57,996 nt of DNA from contig NZ_FCOJ02000047.1 of the NCBI RefSeq assembly GCF_001545035.1, forward strand, positions 1-57,996, read 5' to 3'. How positions within the stretch are numbered: position 1 is the stretch's first letter; each line of letters starts with the position of its first letter. The translations under genes and the position numbers were made by a program. This DNA is from Caballeronia glebae. Its GTDB lineage: Bacteria; Pseudomonadota; Gammaproteobacteria; Burkholderiales; Burkholderiaceae. The notes beneath the pieces are model-generated. The model had not been told where the DNA came from and ran no database searches. It worked only from the letters and a program-made list of their open reading frames with translations. Shown here in pieces: positions 41,745-51,003 of this stretch.

Positions 41745-44700
41745 ATGAGTCACTTTCTGGATCGGCTGAAGTTCATGTCGCGCATCAAGTCCACGTTTTC
41801 GAATGGACATGGCGCGGTGGTGAACGAAGACCGCGGTTGGGAGAACGGCTATCGCAGCCGCTGGCAGCATGACAAGATCGTGCGCTCCACGCATGGCGTG
41901 AACTGCACGGGCTCGTGCTCGTGGAAGGTCTACGTCAAGAACGGCCTGATCACGTGGGAAACGCAGCAGACCGACTACCCGCGCACGCGCCCCGATTTGC
42001 CGAATCACGAGCCGCGTGGATGTCCGCGTGGCGCGTCGTATAGCTGGTACGTGTATTCCGCGCAGCGCGTGAAGCACCCGATGGTTCGCGGCCGTCTCAT
42101 CGAAATGTGGCGCGAGGCGCGCAAGACGCTCGATCCGGTCGCGGCCTGGGCGTCCATTTGCGAAGACCCGGTGAAGGCGAAGCGCTACAAGAGTGTGCGC
42201 GGTCTGGGCGGCTTCGTGCGCGCTGACTGGGACACGGCGAGCGAGATCATCGCGGCGGCGAATGCGTACACCATCGGCAAGTACGGTCCGGACCGCGTGA
42301 TCGGCTTCTCGCCGATCCCCGCGATGTCGATGGTTTCCTACGCCGCCGGTGCGCGCTATCTGAGCCTGATCGGTGGCGCATGCCTGTCGTTCTACGACTG
42401 GTACTGCGATCTGCCGCCCGCATCGCCGCAGGTCTGGGGCGAACAGACCGACGTGCCCGAATCCGCCGACTGGTACAACTCCACGTACCTGATGGTGTGG
42501 GGCTCGAACGTGCCGCAGACGCGCACGCCGGACGCGCACTTCTACACCGAAGTGCGCTACAAGGGCACGAAGACGGTTGCGGTGTCGTCGGACTACGGCG
42601 AAATGGTGAAGTTCGGCGACATCTGGCTCGCGCCGAAGCAGGGCACCGACGCCGCGCTCGCCATGGCGATGGGCCACGTCGTGCTGAAGGAGTTTCACGC
42701 GAGCGGCAAGTCCGCGTACTTCCGCGACTACGTGAAGCGCTATACCGACATGCCGATGCTCGTCGTGCTGCGCGAACACGAAGGCACGCTCGTGCCCGAT
42801 CATTTCCTGCGCGCATCGCAACTGCAGAACGATCTCGACGAAGCGAACAATCCGCAATGGAAGACGCTCGTCATCGACGAGCCGAGCGGCAAGATCGTCG
42901 CGCCGAACGGCACGATCGGATTCCGCTGGGGCGAGGTGAATCACAACGATGGCGCGAAGGTCGGCCGCTGGAATCTCGAACAGAAGGACGGCGGCTCGGG
43001 CCGCGATATCGATCCGCGTCTATCGCTTGTCGACGCCTGCGACGAAGTCGCCGAGGTCAGCTTCCCGTACTTCGGCGCGGAACACGAAGCGCTGCTCGCG
43101 CGTCGCGTGCCGGTGAAACGCATTGCGCTTGCGGATGGCACGAGCGCGCGCGTCACGACCGTGTATGACCTTCAGATGGCGAACTACGGCGTCGATCAAG
43201 GGCTTGGCGGCGCGAACGTCGCGACGTCCTACGATGACGACGTGCCCTACACGCCCGCATGGCAGGAAAAGCACACGACCGTGCCCCGCCATCTCGTGAT
43301 TCAGGTGGCGCGCGAGTTTGCCGACAACGCGGATCGAACGCAGGGCAAGAGCATGGTGATCGTCGGCGCCGCGCTGAATCACTGGTATCACAACGACATG
43401 ATCTATCGCGGCATCATCAATCTTCTGATGATGTGCGGCTGTATCGGTAAGAGCGGTGGCGGCTGGGCGCATTACGTCGGCCAGGAAAAGCTGCGTCCGC
43501 AATTCGGCTGGGCGCCGCTCGCATTCGCGCTCGACTGGTCGCGTCCGCCGCGGCAGATGAACGGCACGTCGTTCTTCTACAACCACACGAGTCAATGGCG
43601 TCACGAAAAAGTCGCCGTCAACGAAGTGCTCGGACCGACCGCCGACAAGTCGCGTTACGAGAACCTCTCGATGCTGGACATGAACGCCAAGTCTGAGCGC
43701 ATGGGCTGGTTGCCCTCGGCGCCGCAGCTCGGCATGAATCCGCTCGATATCGTCGACGCCGCGAAGCGCGAGGGCCGCGACCCGATCGAATACACGGTGG
43801 AGCAACTGAAGTCGGGCAAGCTCGATTTCGCGTGCGACGATCCCGACAATCCCGCGAACTTCCCGCGCAACATGTTCGTGTGGCGCTCGAATATTCTCGG
43901 CAGTTCCGGCAAGGGACACGAATACTTCCTGAAATATCTGCTCGGTACGCAGAACGCGCTGTTCGCCGACGAAGCCGATGCGATCAAGCCCGTTGAAGTG
44001 AACGTGCGCGACGCGGCAGAGGGCAAGCTCGATCTGCTGACCGTGCTCGATTTCCGTATGAGTACGACGTGCCTCTATGGCGACATCGTGCTCCCGAGCG
44101 CGACCTTCTACGAGAAGGACGACCTCAACACATCGGACATGCACCCGTTCATCCATCCGTTGTCGGAGGCGGTGCAGCCCCTGTGGGAAAGCAAGAGCGA
44201 CTGGGAAATCTATAAGGCGATCGCGAAGAAGTTTGCCGAGATCGGCGGCAAGCATCTCGGCACGCGCACGGACCTCGTCTGCACGCCGCTCTTGCACGAC
44301 ACGCCGGGCGAACTCGGCCAGGCGTTCGAACCGAAAGACTGGCGTCACGGCGAATGCGATCTGATTCCCGGCAAGACCGCGCCTTCGATGACGCTCGTCG
44401 AGCGCGACTACAACGCGATCTACGAGAAGTTCACGACCGTCGGACCGTTGCTGGAGAAGCTCGGGAACGGCGGCAAGGGTATCAACTGGAACACGGCGCA
44501 CGAAGTCGAAGAATTCGCGGGCCTCTCCGGCGAGAACAAGGGACGTCCGCGACTTGAGACCGCCATCGACGCCGCGGAGATGATTCTCACGTTCGCGCCC
44601 GAAACGAATGGTCATGTCGCGGTGAAGGCGTGGGAAGCGCTCTCCAAGATCACGGGCCGGGATCATGCGCACCTCGCGCTTGGTCGCGAGCACGACAAGA

Positions 44701-45452
44701 TCCGTTTCCGCGACGTTCAGGCGCAACCGCGCAAGATCATTTCCGCGCCGACATGGTCCGGGCTCGAATCGGAAGAAGTCAGCTACAACGCGGGCTACAC
44801 GAACGTCCACGAGCTGATTCCATGGCGCACGCTCACCGGGCGTCAGCAGTTCTATCAGGATCATCGCTGGATGCTGGACTTCGGCGAAGGCTCGTGCGTC
44901 TATAGGCCCGCGATCGACACGAAGACCATTTCGCCAATGCTCGGCGCGAAGCCCAACGGCGAGCACGAGTTGGTGCTGAACTGGATCACGCCGCACCAGA
45001 AATGGGGCATCCATTCGACGTACACGGACAACCTGCGCATGCTCACGCTGTCGCGCGGTGGTCCGCACGTGTGGGTGTCGGAAGCGGAAGCGAAGGAAGC
45101 CGGTCTGAAAGACAACGACTGGGTCGAAGTGTTCAACGTGAACGGCACGCTGACGGCGCGCGTCGTCGTGAGTCAGCGCGTACCGCGCGGGATGTGCCTC
45201 ATGTATCACGCGCAGGAAAAAATCATCAACGTGCCGGGCGCCGAGACGAGCGGCATGCGCGGCGGCATCCATAACTCGGTCACGCGCACGGTGCTCAAGC
45301 CGACGCACATGATCGGCGGATACGCGCAACAGGCTTACGGCTTCAACTATTACGGCACCGTGGGCAGCAACCGCGACGAATACGTCATCGTGCGCAAGAT
45401 GAAGAAAGTCGACTGGCTCGAAGGCCCGCTCAAGGAAGGAGCAGCATCATGA
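41745..45452 (+). CDS. narG: Respiratory nitrate reductase alpha subunit
   Basis: Catalytic subunit (1235 residues) of membrane-bound, cytoplasm-facing nitrate reductase A; reduces nitrate to nitrite with bis-MGD molybdenum. The FS0 [4Fe-4S] ligands H50, C54, C58 and C93 are all present (THGVNCTGSCSW, RGCPRG), and the Mo-ligand Asp lies in EQTDVPESADWYNS. Length and motifs equal E. coli NarG. ATG 45 bp inside the longer frame (41745) is chosen because GGAG precedes it and MSHFLDRLKFM is the normal start. Its stop overlaps narH (ATGA). Confidence 0.97.
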   Translation: MSHFLDRLKFMSRIKSTFSNGHGAVVNEDRGWENGYRSRWQHDKIVRSTHGVNCTGSCSWKVYVKNGLITWETQQTDYPRTRPDLPNHEPRGCPRGASYSWYVYSAQRVKHPMVRGRLIEMWREARKTLDPVAAWASICEDPVKAKRYKSVRGLGGFVRADWDTASEIIAAANAYTIGKYGPDRVIGFSPIPAMSMVSYAAGARYLSLIGGACLSFYDWYCDLPPASPQVWGEQTDVPESADWYNSTYLMVWGSNVPQTRTPDAHFYTEVRYKGTKTVAVSSDYGEMVKFGDIWLAPKQGTDAALAMAMGHVVLKEFHASGKSAYFRDYVKRYTDMPMLVVLREHEGTLVPDHFLRASQLQNDLDEANNPQWKTLVIDEPSGKIVAPNGTIGFRWGEVNHNDGAKVGRWNLEQKDGGSGRDIDPRLSLVDACDEVAEVSFPYFGAEHEALLARRVPVKRIALADGTSARVTTVYDLQMANYGVDQGLGGANVATSYDDDVPYTPAWQEKHTTVPRHLVIQVAREFADNADRTQGKSMVIVGAALNHWYHNDMIYRGIINLLMMCGCIGKSGGGWAHYVGQEKLRPQFGWAPLAFALDWSRPPRQMNGTSFFYNHTSQWRHEKVAVNEVLGPTADKSRYENLSMLDMNAKSERMGWLPSAPQLGMNPLDIVDAAKREGRDPIEYTVEQLKSGKLDFACDDPDNPANFPRNMFVWRSNILGSSGKGHEYFLKYLLGTQNALFADEADAIKPVEVNVRDAAEGKLDLLTVLDFRMSTTCLYGDIVLPSATFYEKDDLNTSDMHPFIHPLSEAVQPLWESKSDWEIYKAIAKKFAEIGGKHLGTRTDLVCTPLLHDTPGELGQAFEPKDWRHGECDLIPGKTAPSMTLVERDYNAIYEKFTTVGPLLEKLGNGGKGINWNTAHEVEEFAGLSGENKGRPRLETAIDAAEMILTFAPETNGHVAVKAWEALSKITGRDHAHLALGREHDKIRFRDVQAQPRKIISAPTWSGLESEEVSYNAGYTNVHELIPWRTLTGRQQFYQDHRWMLDFGEGSCVYRPAIDTKTISPMLGAKPNGEHELVLNWITPHQKWGIHSTYTDNLRMLTLSRGGPHVWVSEAEAKEAGLKDNDWVEVFNVNGTLTARVVVSQRVPRGMCLMYHAQEKIINVPGAETSGMRGGIHNSVTRTVLKPTHMIGGYAQQAYGFNYYGTVGSNRDEYVIVRKMKKVDWLEGPLKEGAAS

Positions 45453-47002
45453 AGATCCGCGCCCAGGTGGCGATGGTCCTGAATCTGGATAAGTGCATCG
45501 GCTGCCATACCTGTTCGGTGACATGCAAGAACGTGTGGACGTCGCGCGATGGCGTCGAGTACGCGTGGTTCAACAACGTCGAGACTAAGCCGGGTATCGG
45601 CTATCCGAAGCAGTGGCAGAACCAGGACAAATGGAACGGCGGCTGGGTTCGTAAAAGCGATGGACGCATCGAGCCGCGTCAGGGTCCGAAGCTGAAGGTG
45701 CTCGCGAACCTGTTCGCGAACCCGAATCTGCCGGCCATCGACGACTACTACGAGCCGTTCACATTCGACTACGAGCGCCTGCAGAACGCGCCGCTTTCGG
45801 AGACGCCGCCCACGGCTCGCCCCGTGTCCGCGATCACCGGCAAGAAAATGGACAAGATCCATTGGGGCCCGAACTGGGAAGACGATCTCGGCGGCGAATT
45901 CGAATCGCGCGGACGCGATGCGCTCTTCGAGAACGTGCAAAAGGAGATGTACTCGACTTTCGAGAACACCTTCATGATGTATCTGCCGCGCCTGTGCGAG
46001 CACTGCCTGAATCCGGCGTGCGTGGCGTCGTGCCCGTCGGGTTCCGTGTACAAGCGCGAAGACGACGGCATCGTGCTCGTCGATCAGGACAAGTGCCGCG
46101 GCTGGCGCATGTGCGTGTCCGGTTGCCCGTACAAGAAGATGTACTTCAACTGGAAGTCGGGCAAGGCCGAGAAGTGCGTGTTCTGCTATCCGCGTATCGA
46201 ATCGGGCGAGCCGACGGTGTGCTCGGAAACGTGCGTGGGCCGCATCCGCTATCTCGGCGTGATGCTGTACGACGCGGATCGTATCGCCGAGGCTGCGTCG
46301 GTCGAAGCGACGACGGATCTCTATCAGTCGCAACTCGATCTGTTCCTCGATCCTAACGATCCGGACGTTCAGGCCGAAGCGCTGCGTCAGGGCATCTCGC
46401 AAAGCTGGCTCGATGCGGCGAAAAACTCGCCGGTGTATCGCATGGCGTGCGAGTGGAAGGTCGCGTTCCCGTTGCATCCGGAATACCGCACGTTGCCGAT
46501 GGTCTGGTACGTGCCGCCACTTTCGCCCATCCAGTCGGCCGCCGATGCCGGTCACATGGGCTTGAACGGCATGATTCCGGACGTGAAGAGCCTGCGCATT
46601 CCGATGCGCTACCTCGCAAATCTGCTCACCGCCGGCGATGAGGCGCCGATCGTCGCCGCGCTGAGTCGCATGCTCGCAATGCGTGCGTTCAAGCGCGGTC
46701 AGAACGTGAACAACGTGAACGACGACGCTGTGTTGAACGATGTCGGTCTCACGGCTTCGCAAGTGGAAGAGATGTACCAGTTGATGGCGATCGCCAACTA
46801 CGAAGACCGTTTCGTCGTGCCGTCGTCGCACAAGGAAATGACGGAGGACAGCTTCGATGAAAAGGGCAGTTGCGGGTTCGAGTTCGGCAATTGCAGTTCG
46901 CGGGGCGTATCGGAAGCATCGCTCTTCGGATCGCGCACGCATGGCGAAGTGAGCTACGCGGCCCTTCCGAAGTCGCGCAAAAAATCCCTCCAGGAAGGCT
47001 GA
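45449..47002 (+). CDS. narH: Respiratory nitrate reductase beta subunit
   Basis: Electron-transfer subunit (517 residues) with three [4Fe-4S] clusters and one [3Fe-4S] cluster. Cys groups: CIGCHTCSVTCKNVW, CEHCLNPACVASCPSG, CRGWRMCVSGCPYKK (the Trp that marks the [3Fe-4S] site) and CVFCYPRIESGEPTVCSETC. It links NarI hemes to NarG. Overlaps narG by 4 bp. Confidence 0.97.
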   Translation: MKIRAQVAMVLNLDKCIGCHTCSVTCKNVWTSRDGVEYAWFNNVETKPGIGYPKQWQNQDKWNGGWVRKSDGRIEPRQGPKLKVLANLFANPNLPAIDDYYEPFTFDYERLQNAPLSETPPTARPVSAITGKKMDKIHWGPNWEDDLGGEFESRGRDALFENVQKEMYSTFENTFMMYLPRLCEHCLNPACVASCPSGSVYKREDDGIVLVDQDKCRGWRMCVSGCPYKKMYFNWKSGKAEKCVFCYPRIESGEPTVCSETCVGRIRYLGVMLYDADRIAEAASVEATTDLYQSQLDLFLDPNDPDVQAEALRQGISQSWLDAAKNSPVYRMACEWKVAFPLHPEYRTLPMVWYVPPLSPIQSAADAGHMGLNGMIPDVKSLRIPMRYLANLLTAGDEAPIVAALSRMLAMRAFKRGQNVNNVNDDAVLNDVGLTASQVEEMYQLMAIANYEDRFVVPSSHKEMTEDSFDEKGSCGFEFGNCSSRGVSEASLFGSRTHGEVSYAALPKSRKKSLQEG

Positions 47003-47016
47003 TCGAGGATCAAACT

Positions 47017-47694
47017 ATGTCGCTCTATCCCATTCTTTCCGCGCTGCTCGATTATCCCGAGCCCGCGCTCCTGGAGGCGCTGCCGGAGATCGAAGCCGCG
47101 CTGCACGAGTGGCCGCAGGCACGGGCGCATCTCGCGCCGCTCATCGCGTCGCTGAAGCGTCCGCTGATCGACGTGCAACTCGCATACGTGGCCACGTTCG
47201 ATCGCAATCCGTCGCACTCGCTGCATCTGTTCGAGCACGTTCACGGCGAAAGCCGCGATCGTGGTCAGGCAATGGTCGATCTGCTCGACGAGTATCGCGG
47301 TCTCGGCCTCGATGTCGAATCGAACGAATTGCCCGATTACGTGCCGCTCTTTCTCGAAGCGCTGGGCGCGGTCGATCCGGATCGCGCGCAGTCGCTGCTC
47401 GATGACGCCATCCACGTGCTCGACGCGATCGGTGGGCGTCTCGCTCGCGATGAAAGCCCGTATGCCGCGATCTTCGCGGTGCTGCGCGAACTCGCGACAA
47501 TCGAGCCGCGCCCGCTCTCGCATCCGCCCGTGCGCGACATGGACGAGATGCTCGCGACGATCGAGCCGGGCCCGGACGGCGTCGAACCGCTGCTCGCACC
47601 GCACGTGCGTCTGGAGACGCAGACCATTCGCTTTCACCCGCGCGGCGCAATGACGGCCGGCGCGGACGCACCCACCGCAAAGGACGCACGATGA
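47017..47694 (+). CDS. narJ: Nitrate reductase assembly chaperone
   Basis: Cytoplasmic chaperone (225 residues) needed for Mo-cofactor and FS0 insertion into NarG; not part of the mature enzyme. Typical TorD/NarJ segments: LSALLDYPEPALLEALPEI, LQLAYV-type helix, HLFEHVHGESRDRGQAMVDL and LPDYVPLFLEAL. Start ATG 47017 follows GAGGA. Its stop overlaps narI. Confidence 0.95.
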   Translation: MSLYPILSALLDYPEPALLEALPEIEAALHEWPQARAHLAPLIASLKRPLIDVQLAYVATFDRNPSHSLHLFEHVHGESRDRGQAMVDLLDEYRGLGLDVESNELPDYVPLFLEALGAVDPDRAQSLLDDAIHVLDAIGGRLARDESPYAAIFAVLRELATIEPRPLSHPPVRDMDEMLATIEPGPDGVEPLLAPHVRLETQTIRFHPRGAMTAGADAPTAKDAR

Positions 47695-48374
47695 ACATGA
47701 TCAACTCCTTCGTGTTCGGCATCTATCCGTATATCGCCGCCAGCATATTTCTCTTCGGCAGCCTCGTGCGCTTCGAGCGCGAGCAATACACGTGGAAGGC
47801 AGACAGCACCCAACTCATCGATCGCGGTAATCTCCGACTGGGCAACATTCTGTTTCACATCGGGATTCTCGGACTGTTCTTCGGGCACCTCGTCGGCTTG
47901 CTCACGCCAGTCGCGGTGTGGGATGCGCTCGGCGTCGAACATAGCGTCAAGCAGGTTCTCGCGATGGTCGCCGGCGGCGTGATGGGCACGATGTGTCTCG
48001 CGGGCCTGCTGATCCTGCTGCATCGACGCCTGACTAGCGCGCGCCTGTCCGCCGTGACGAAGGTCGGCGACCGCGTGCTGCTGCTGTGGATTCTGATCAC
48101 GCTGTTGCTCGGCCTGTCGACGATCGGCGTATCGGCCGGTCACTTGGACGGCGCGATGATGGTGCGGCTCATGACCTGGGCACAGCACATCGTCACGTTC
48201 AGGGGCGATGCCGCGCAATATGTCGCAGATGCGCCGCTACTCTTCCGTGTACACTTGTTCATGGGCATGAGTCTCTTCGTGATCTTCCCATTCACGCGTC
48301 TCGTGCATGTGTGGAGCGGCTTCGCTTCGCTCGGCTATCTCGGGCGCGCGTGGCAACTGGTCCGCAGCCGCTGA
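47691..48374 (+). CDS. narI: Respiratory nitrate reductase gamma subunit (cytochrome b)
   Basis: Membrane anchor (227 residues, five helices) with two b-type hemes that oxidises quinol. The heme-ligand His pairs lie in FHIGILGLFFGHLVGL and in FRVHLFMGMSLFVIFPFTRLVHVWSG. WKADSTQLIDR after helix 1 is typical. Overlaps narJ by 4 bp (ATGA). Confidence 0.96.
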   Translation: MNMINSFVFGIYPYIAASIFLFGSLVRFEREQYTWKADSTQLIDRGNLRLGNILFHIGILGLFFGHLVGLLTPVAVWDALGVEHSVKQVLAMVAGGVMGTMCLAGLLILLHRRLTSARLSAVTKVGDRVLLLWILITLLLGLSTIGVSAGHLDGAMMVRLMTWAQHIVTFRGDAAQYVADAPLLFRVHLFMGMSLFVIFPFTRLVHVWSGFASLGYLGRAWQLVRSR

Positions 48375-48392
48375 AATCTTCGATCTAGCAGC

Positions 48393-50243
48393 ATGTTCCT
48401 GTCTTCGTTTCGCGAACGCCTGACCACGCGCATCGTCACGCTGTCGACGGTGTCGCTGGTCCTGGTGCTCGCGATGATCGGCGGGACACTCTGGCTCTCA
48501 TGGCAACTGCAAGGCGCAGGCGCCGCGATCAACGACGCGGGCAGCCTGCGCATGCGCGCGAACGCCGTGGCTATTGCGCTGTTGAAGGGCGAACGAGCGG
48601 CATCACCGCCGCTGCAGCTTCAGATCAAAGAGATGAACTCGACGCTGGATCGTCTGCGCAAGGGCGATCCGGCGCGCCCGCTTTTCCTCCCCAATGATTC
48701 CGATGTCCGCCGCCAATTCGATCACGTCGCGAATGAGTGGCACTCGCGACTCGAACCAGATGTTCGCGAAGGCATGACTGCCGCAGATTCACTGGCGATT
48801 TCGCGCTATCTGCTTCGATTGCGCACTTTCGTCACGGGCGCGGACCAACTGGTCGGTTTGATCGAACGCGAGAACGCGCGCAAGACCGCGTGGCTGCGCA
48901 CGTCTCAGATGGCGCTCGCGGCGATGGCGTGCATCGGCACCGCTGCAATCGTTTATCTGCTCTATTTATGGATCGTCGTGCCCGTGCAGCGCCTGCATGA
49001 AGGGCTTGCGCGTATTGAGGCACGCGAGTTCGATGCGCGTCTGCCCGTTGAAACGCAAGACGAATTCGGACATCTCGCCGCGGGCTTCAACCGTATGGCC
49101 GCGGAATTGCAGACGCTCTATCGCGACCTCGCAGGCCGTGTCGAGGCGAAGACCGCCGAGCTCGCCGCGCAGAACCGCGAACTCACGGCGCTCTATGAAA
49201 TGGCGGCGTTCGTGAATCAGCCGAACGATGTCGACGCGCTGTGCCGAGGCTTTCTCGCACGCCTCATGCTTCAGTTCGACGCCGACGGTGCGGCGGTTCG
49301 TCTCCTCACAGAAGATGGTCAAGTGCGCCTGATCGGCTCGGAAGGATTGCCTGCTGTGTTGCTTCAGGACGAACGTTGTTTTGCCGCCGGCACCGGCGCG
49401 TGCGACCAGCGTCCCTGCCGGCAAGTGGGTTTCGCGAGCGTCGCGGCGTTCAACATCGTGTCGCAGGGAGAAAAGCTTGGCGCATTTTCGCTGCACTTCA
49501 GCGGCGAGCGGACCATTCCGGCGTCGGAAGCGCAATTGCTCGAAACGCTCGGCGCGCATTTCGGTACGGCGCTCAAGAGCCGTCGGCTCGCGGCGCTGGC
49601 GCGGCAACTTGCGGTATCGCAGGAACGAAATCTCGTCGCGCAGGGTCTGCACGACAGCATCGCGCAGAGCCTGAATTTCATGAAAATGCACGTGCATCTG
49701 CTGGACGCGGCCACGCGCGAAGAGCGCATGGACGAGATCCGCGAGATCGTGCCGTTGCTCGCGGGCGGCGTGGCGGACAGCTACGACGACGTGCGCGAAC
49801 TCCTGATGAATTTCCGCACGAAGCTTGGTAGCGGCGATCTACGGTCCGCCGTGGACGAATCCATCGAACGCTTTGGAACGCAGACGGGCATCGCTTTGTC
49901 GCTCGATTATCGCGAAGAAGGCGGCTTGCCCTTGTCGCCGGATCAGCAGTTGCAAGTGCTTTTCATTTTGCAGGAGGCGCTCTCGAACATTCGCAAACAT
50001 GCGGAGGCACGGCACGTTTTCGTGACAATCGTCAATAATCGCGACTTCAGCCTCCTTGTCGAGGACGATGGTCAGGGCTACGATCCGAAAGAGATGGCCG
50101 TCCTTGGCGAGACGCATGTCGGCTTTCACATCATGCGCGAGCGCGCGCAAAGGCTCGGCGCTGCGCTTCGGTTGACCGGTGCGCCCGGACATGGCGCGCG
50201 CGTCGAACTCGTCTTGCCGGCCCCGGCGCGTCAGACTGCTTGA
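48393..50243 (+). CDS. narX: Nitrate/nitrite sensor histidine kinase
   Basis: A 616-residue sensor: two membrane helices (about 12-35 and 172-197), periplasmic four-helix sensor with P-box INDAGSLRMRANAVAIAL (46-63), HAMP (198-250), coiled linker, GAF-like central module with three Cys (C329, C337, C342), and HisKA_3 kinase with H420 in QGLHDSIAQSL, then HATPase_c (EALSNIRKHAEA, EDDGQGYD). It senses nitrate or nitrite and controls the NarL partner encoded next. Gap to narI is 18 bp, so it is probably in the nar operon. Confidence 0.94.
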   Translation: MFLSSFRERLTTRIVTLSTVSLVLVLAMIGGTLWLSWQLQGAGAAINDAGSLRMRANAVAIALLKGERAASPPLQLQIKEMNSTLDRLRKGDPARPLFLPNDSDVRRQFDHVANEWHSRLEPDVREGMTAADSLAISRYLLRLRTFVTGADQLVGLIERENARKTAWLRTSQMALAAMACIGTAAIVYLLYLWIVVPVQRLHEGLARIEAREFDARLPVETQDEFGHLAAGFNRMAAELQTLYRDLAGRVEAKTAELAAQNRELTALYEMAAFVNQPNDVDALCRGFLARLMLQFDADGAAVRLLTEDGQVRLIGSEGLPAVLLQDERCFAAGTGACDQRPCRQVGFASVAAFNIVSQGEKLGAFSLHFSGERTIPASEAQLLETLGAHFGTALKSRRLAALARQLAVSQERNLVAQGLHDSIAQSLNFMKMHVHLLDAATREERMDEIREIVPLLAGGVADSYDDVRELLMNFRTKLGSGDLRSAVDESIERFGTQTGIALSLDYREEGGLPLSPDQQLQVLFILQEALSNIRKHAEARHVFVTIVNNRDFSLLVEDDGQGYDPKEMAVLGETHVGFHIMRERAQRLGAALRLTGAPGHGARVELVLPAPARQTA

Positions 50244-50286
50244 ATATGGTCCCGCGCGGTCGTTTCTAGAGCTGCTTCGAGTTGTC

Positions 50287-50955
50287 ATGACCATCCGCAT
50301 TCTGTTGATCGACGATCACGCGTTGTTTCGCTCAGGCGTTCACGCGCTGCTGCAACGTCAGTCCGATTTCGAAGTCGTCGGCGAAGCGTCCGATGGGCTC
50401 GAAGGCCTCAAGCGCGCGAAGCAGTTTCGTCCAGACGTGATTCTGCTCGATCTCAACATGCCCGGACTTTCCGGACTCGAAACACTGAAACTGCTGGTGC
50501 AGGACGTCCCACAAACTGCGGTCGTCATGCTGACCGTATCCGAAGATCTCGACGAACTCTCAACGGCGTTGCGCGATGGCGCATGCGGTTATCTGCTCAA
50601 GAGCATCGAAACGGAGACGCTCGCAAGTGCGATCCGCAAGGCGGCGGCGGGCCAGCCCGTGATTGCCGACGACATGACGGCGAAGCTCGTCGCGAGCATG
50701 CGCGCACCGAAGGTCGCGCCGGTTCCCGCTCCAGCGGCGGCCGCGGATCCGCTTACGACACGCGAGCGCGACATCATGCGCGAACTGTCGCACGGCGCAA
50801 GCAACAAGGAAATCGCGCGCTCGCTCATGCTCGCGGAAAGCACCGTGAAAATCCACGTGCGCAACATTCTGCGCAAGCTCAATCTCACGAGCCGCGTGCA
50901 GGTCGCGATCTACGCGGTCGGGCACGACGCGATGCAGGCCACACACGCTGCCTGA
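50287..50955 (+). CDS. narL: Nitrate/nitrite response regulator
   Basis: A 222-residue NarL-type regulator: receiver with D55 (VILLDLNMPG) and conserved K in GYLLKSIE; after an Ala/Pro linker comes a LuxR-type HTH (LTTRERDIMRELSHGASNKEIARSL, then AESTVKIHVRNILRKLNL). Partner of NarX; expected to activate narK and narG under nitrate. I found no clear NarL heptamer pair in the upstream regions. ATG 50287 gives the normal start. Confidence 0.94.
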   Translation: MTIRILLIDDHALFRSGVHALLQRQSDFEVVGEASDGLEGLKRAKQFRPDVILLDLNMPGLSGLETLKLLVQDVPQTAVVMLTVSEDLDELSTALRDGACGYLLKSIETETLASAIRKAAAGQPVIADDMTAKLVASMRAPKVAPVPAPAAAADPLTTRERDIMRELSHGASNKEIARSLMLAESTVKIHVRNILRKLNLTSRVQVAIYAVGHDAMQATHAA

Positions 50956-51003
50956 ACATTCGCGGCGCTGCATCGAAGCTCGCATCACATCTTGCTGTAC
51001 ACC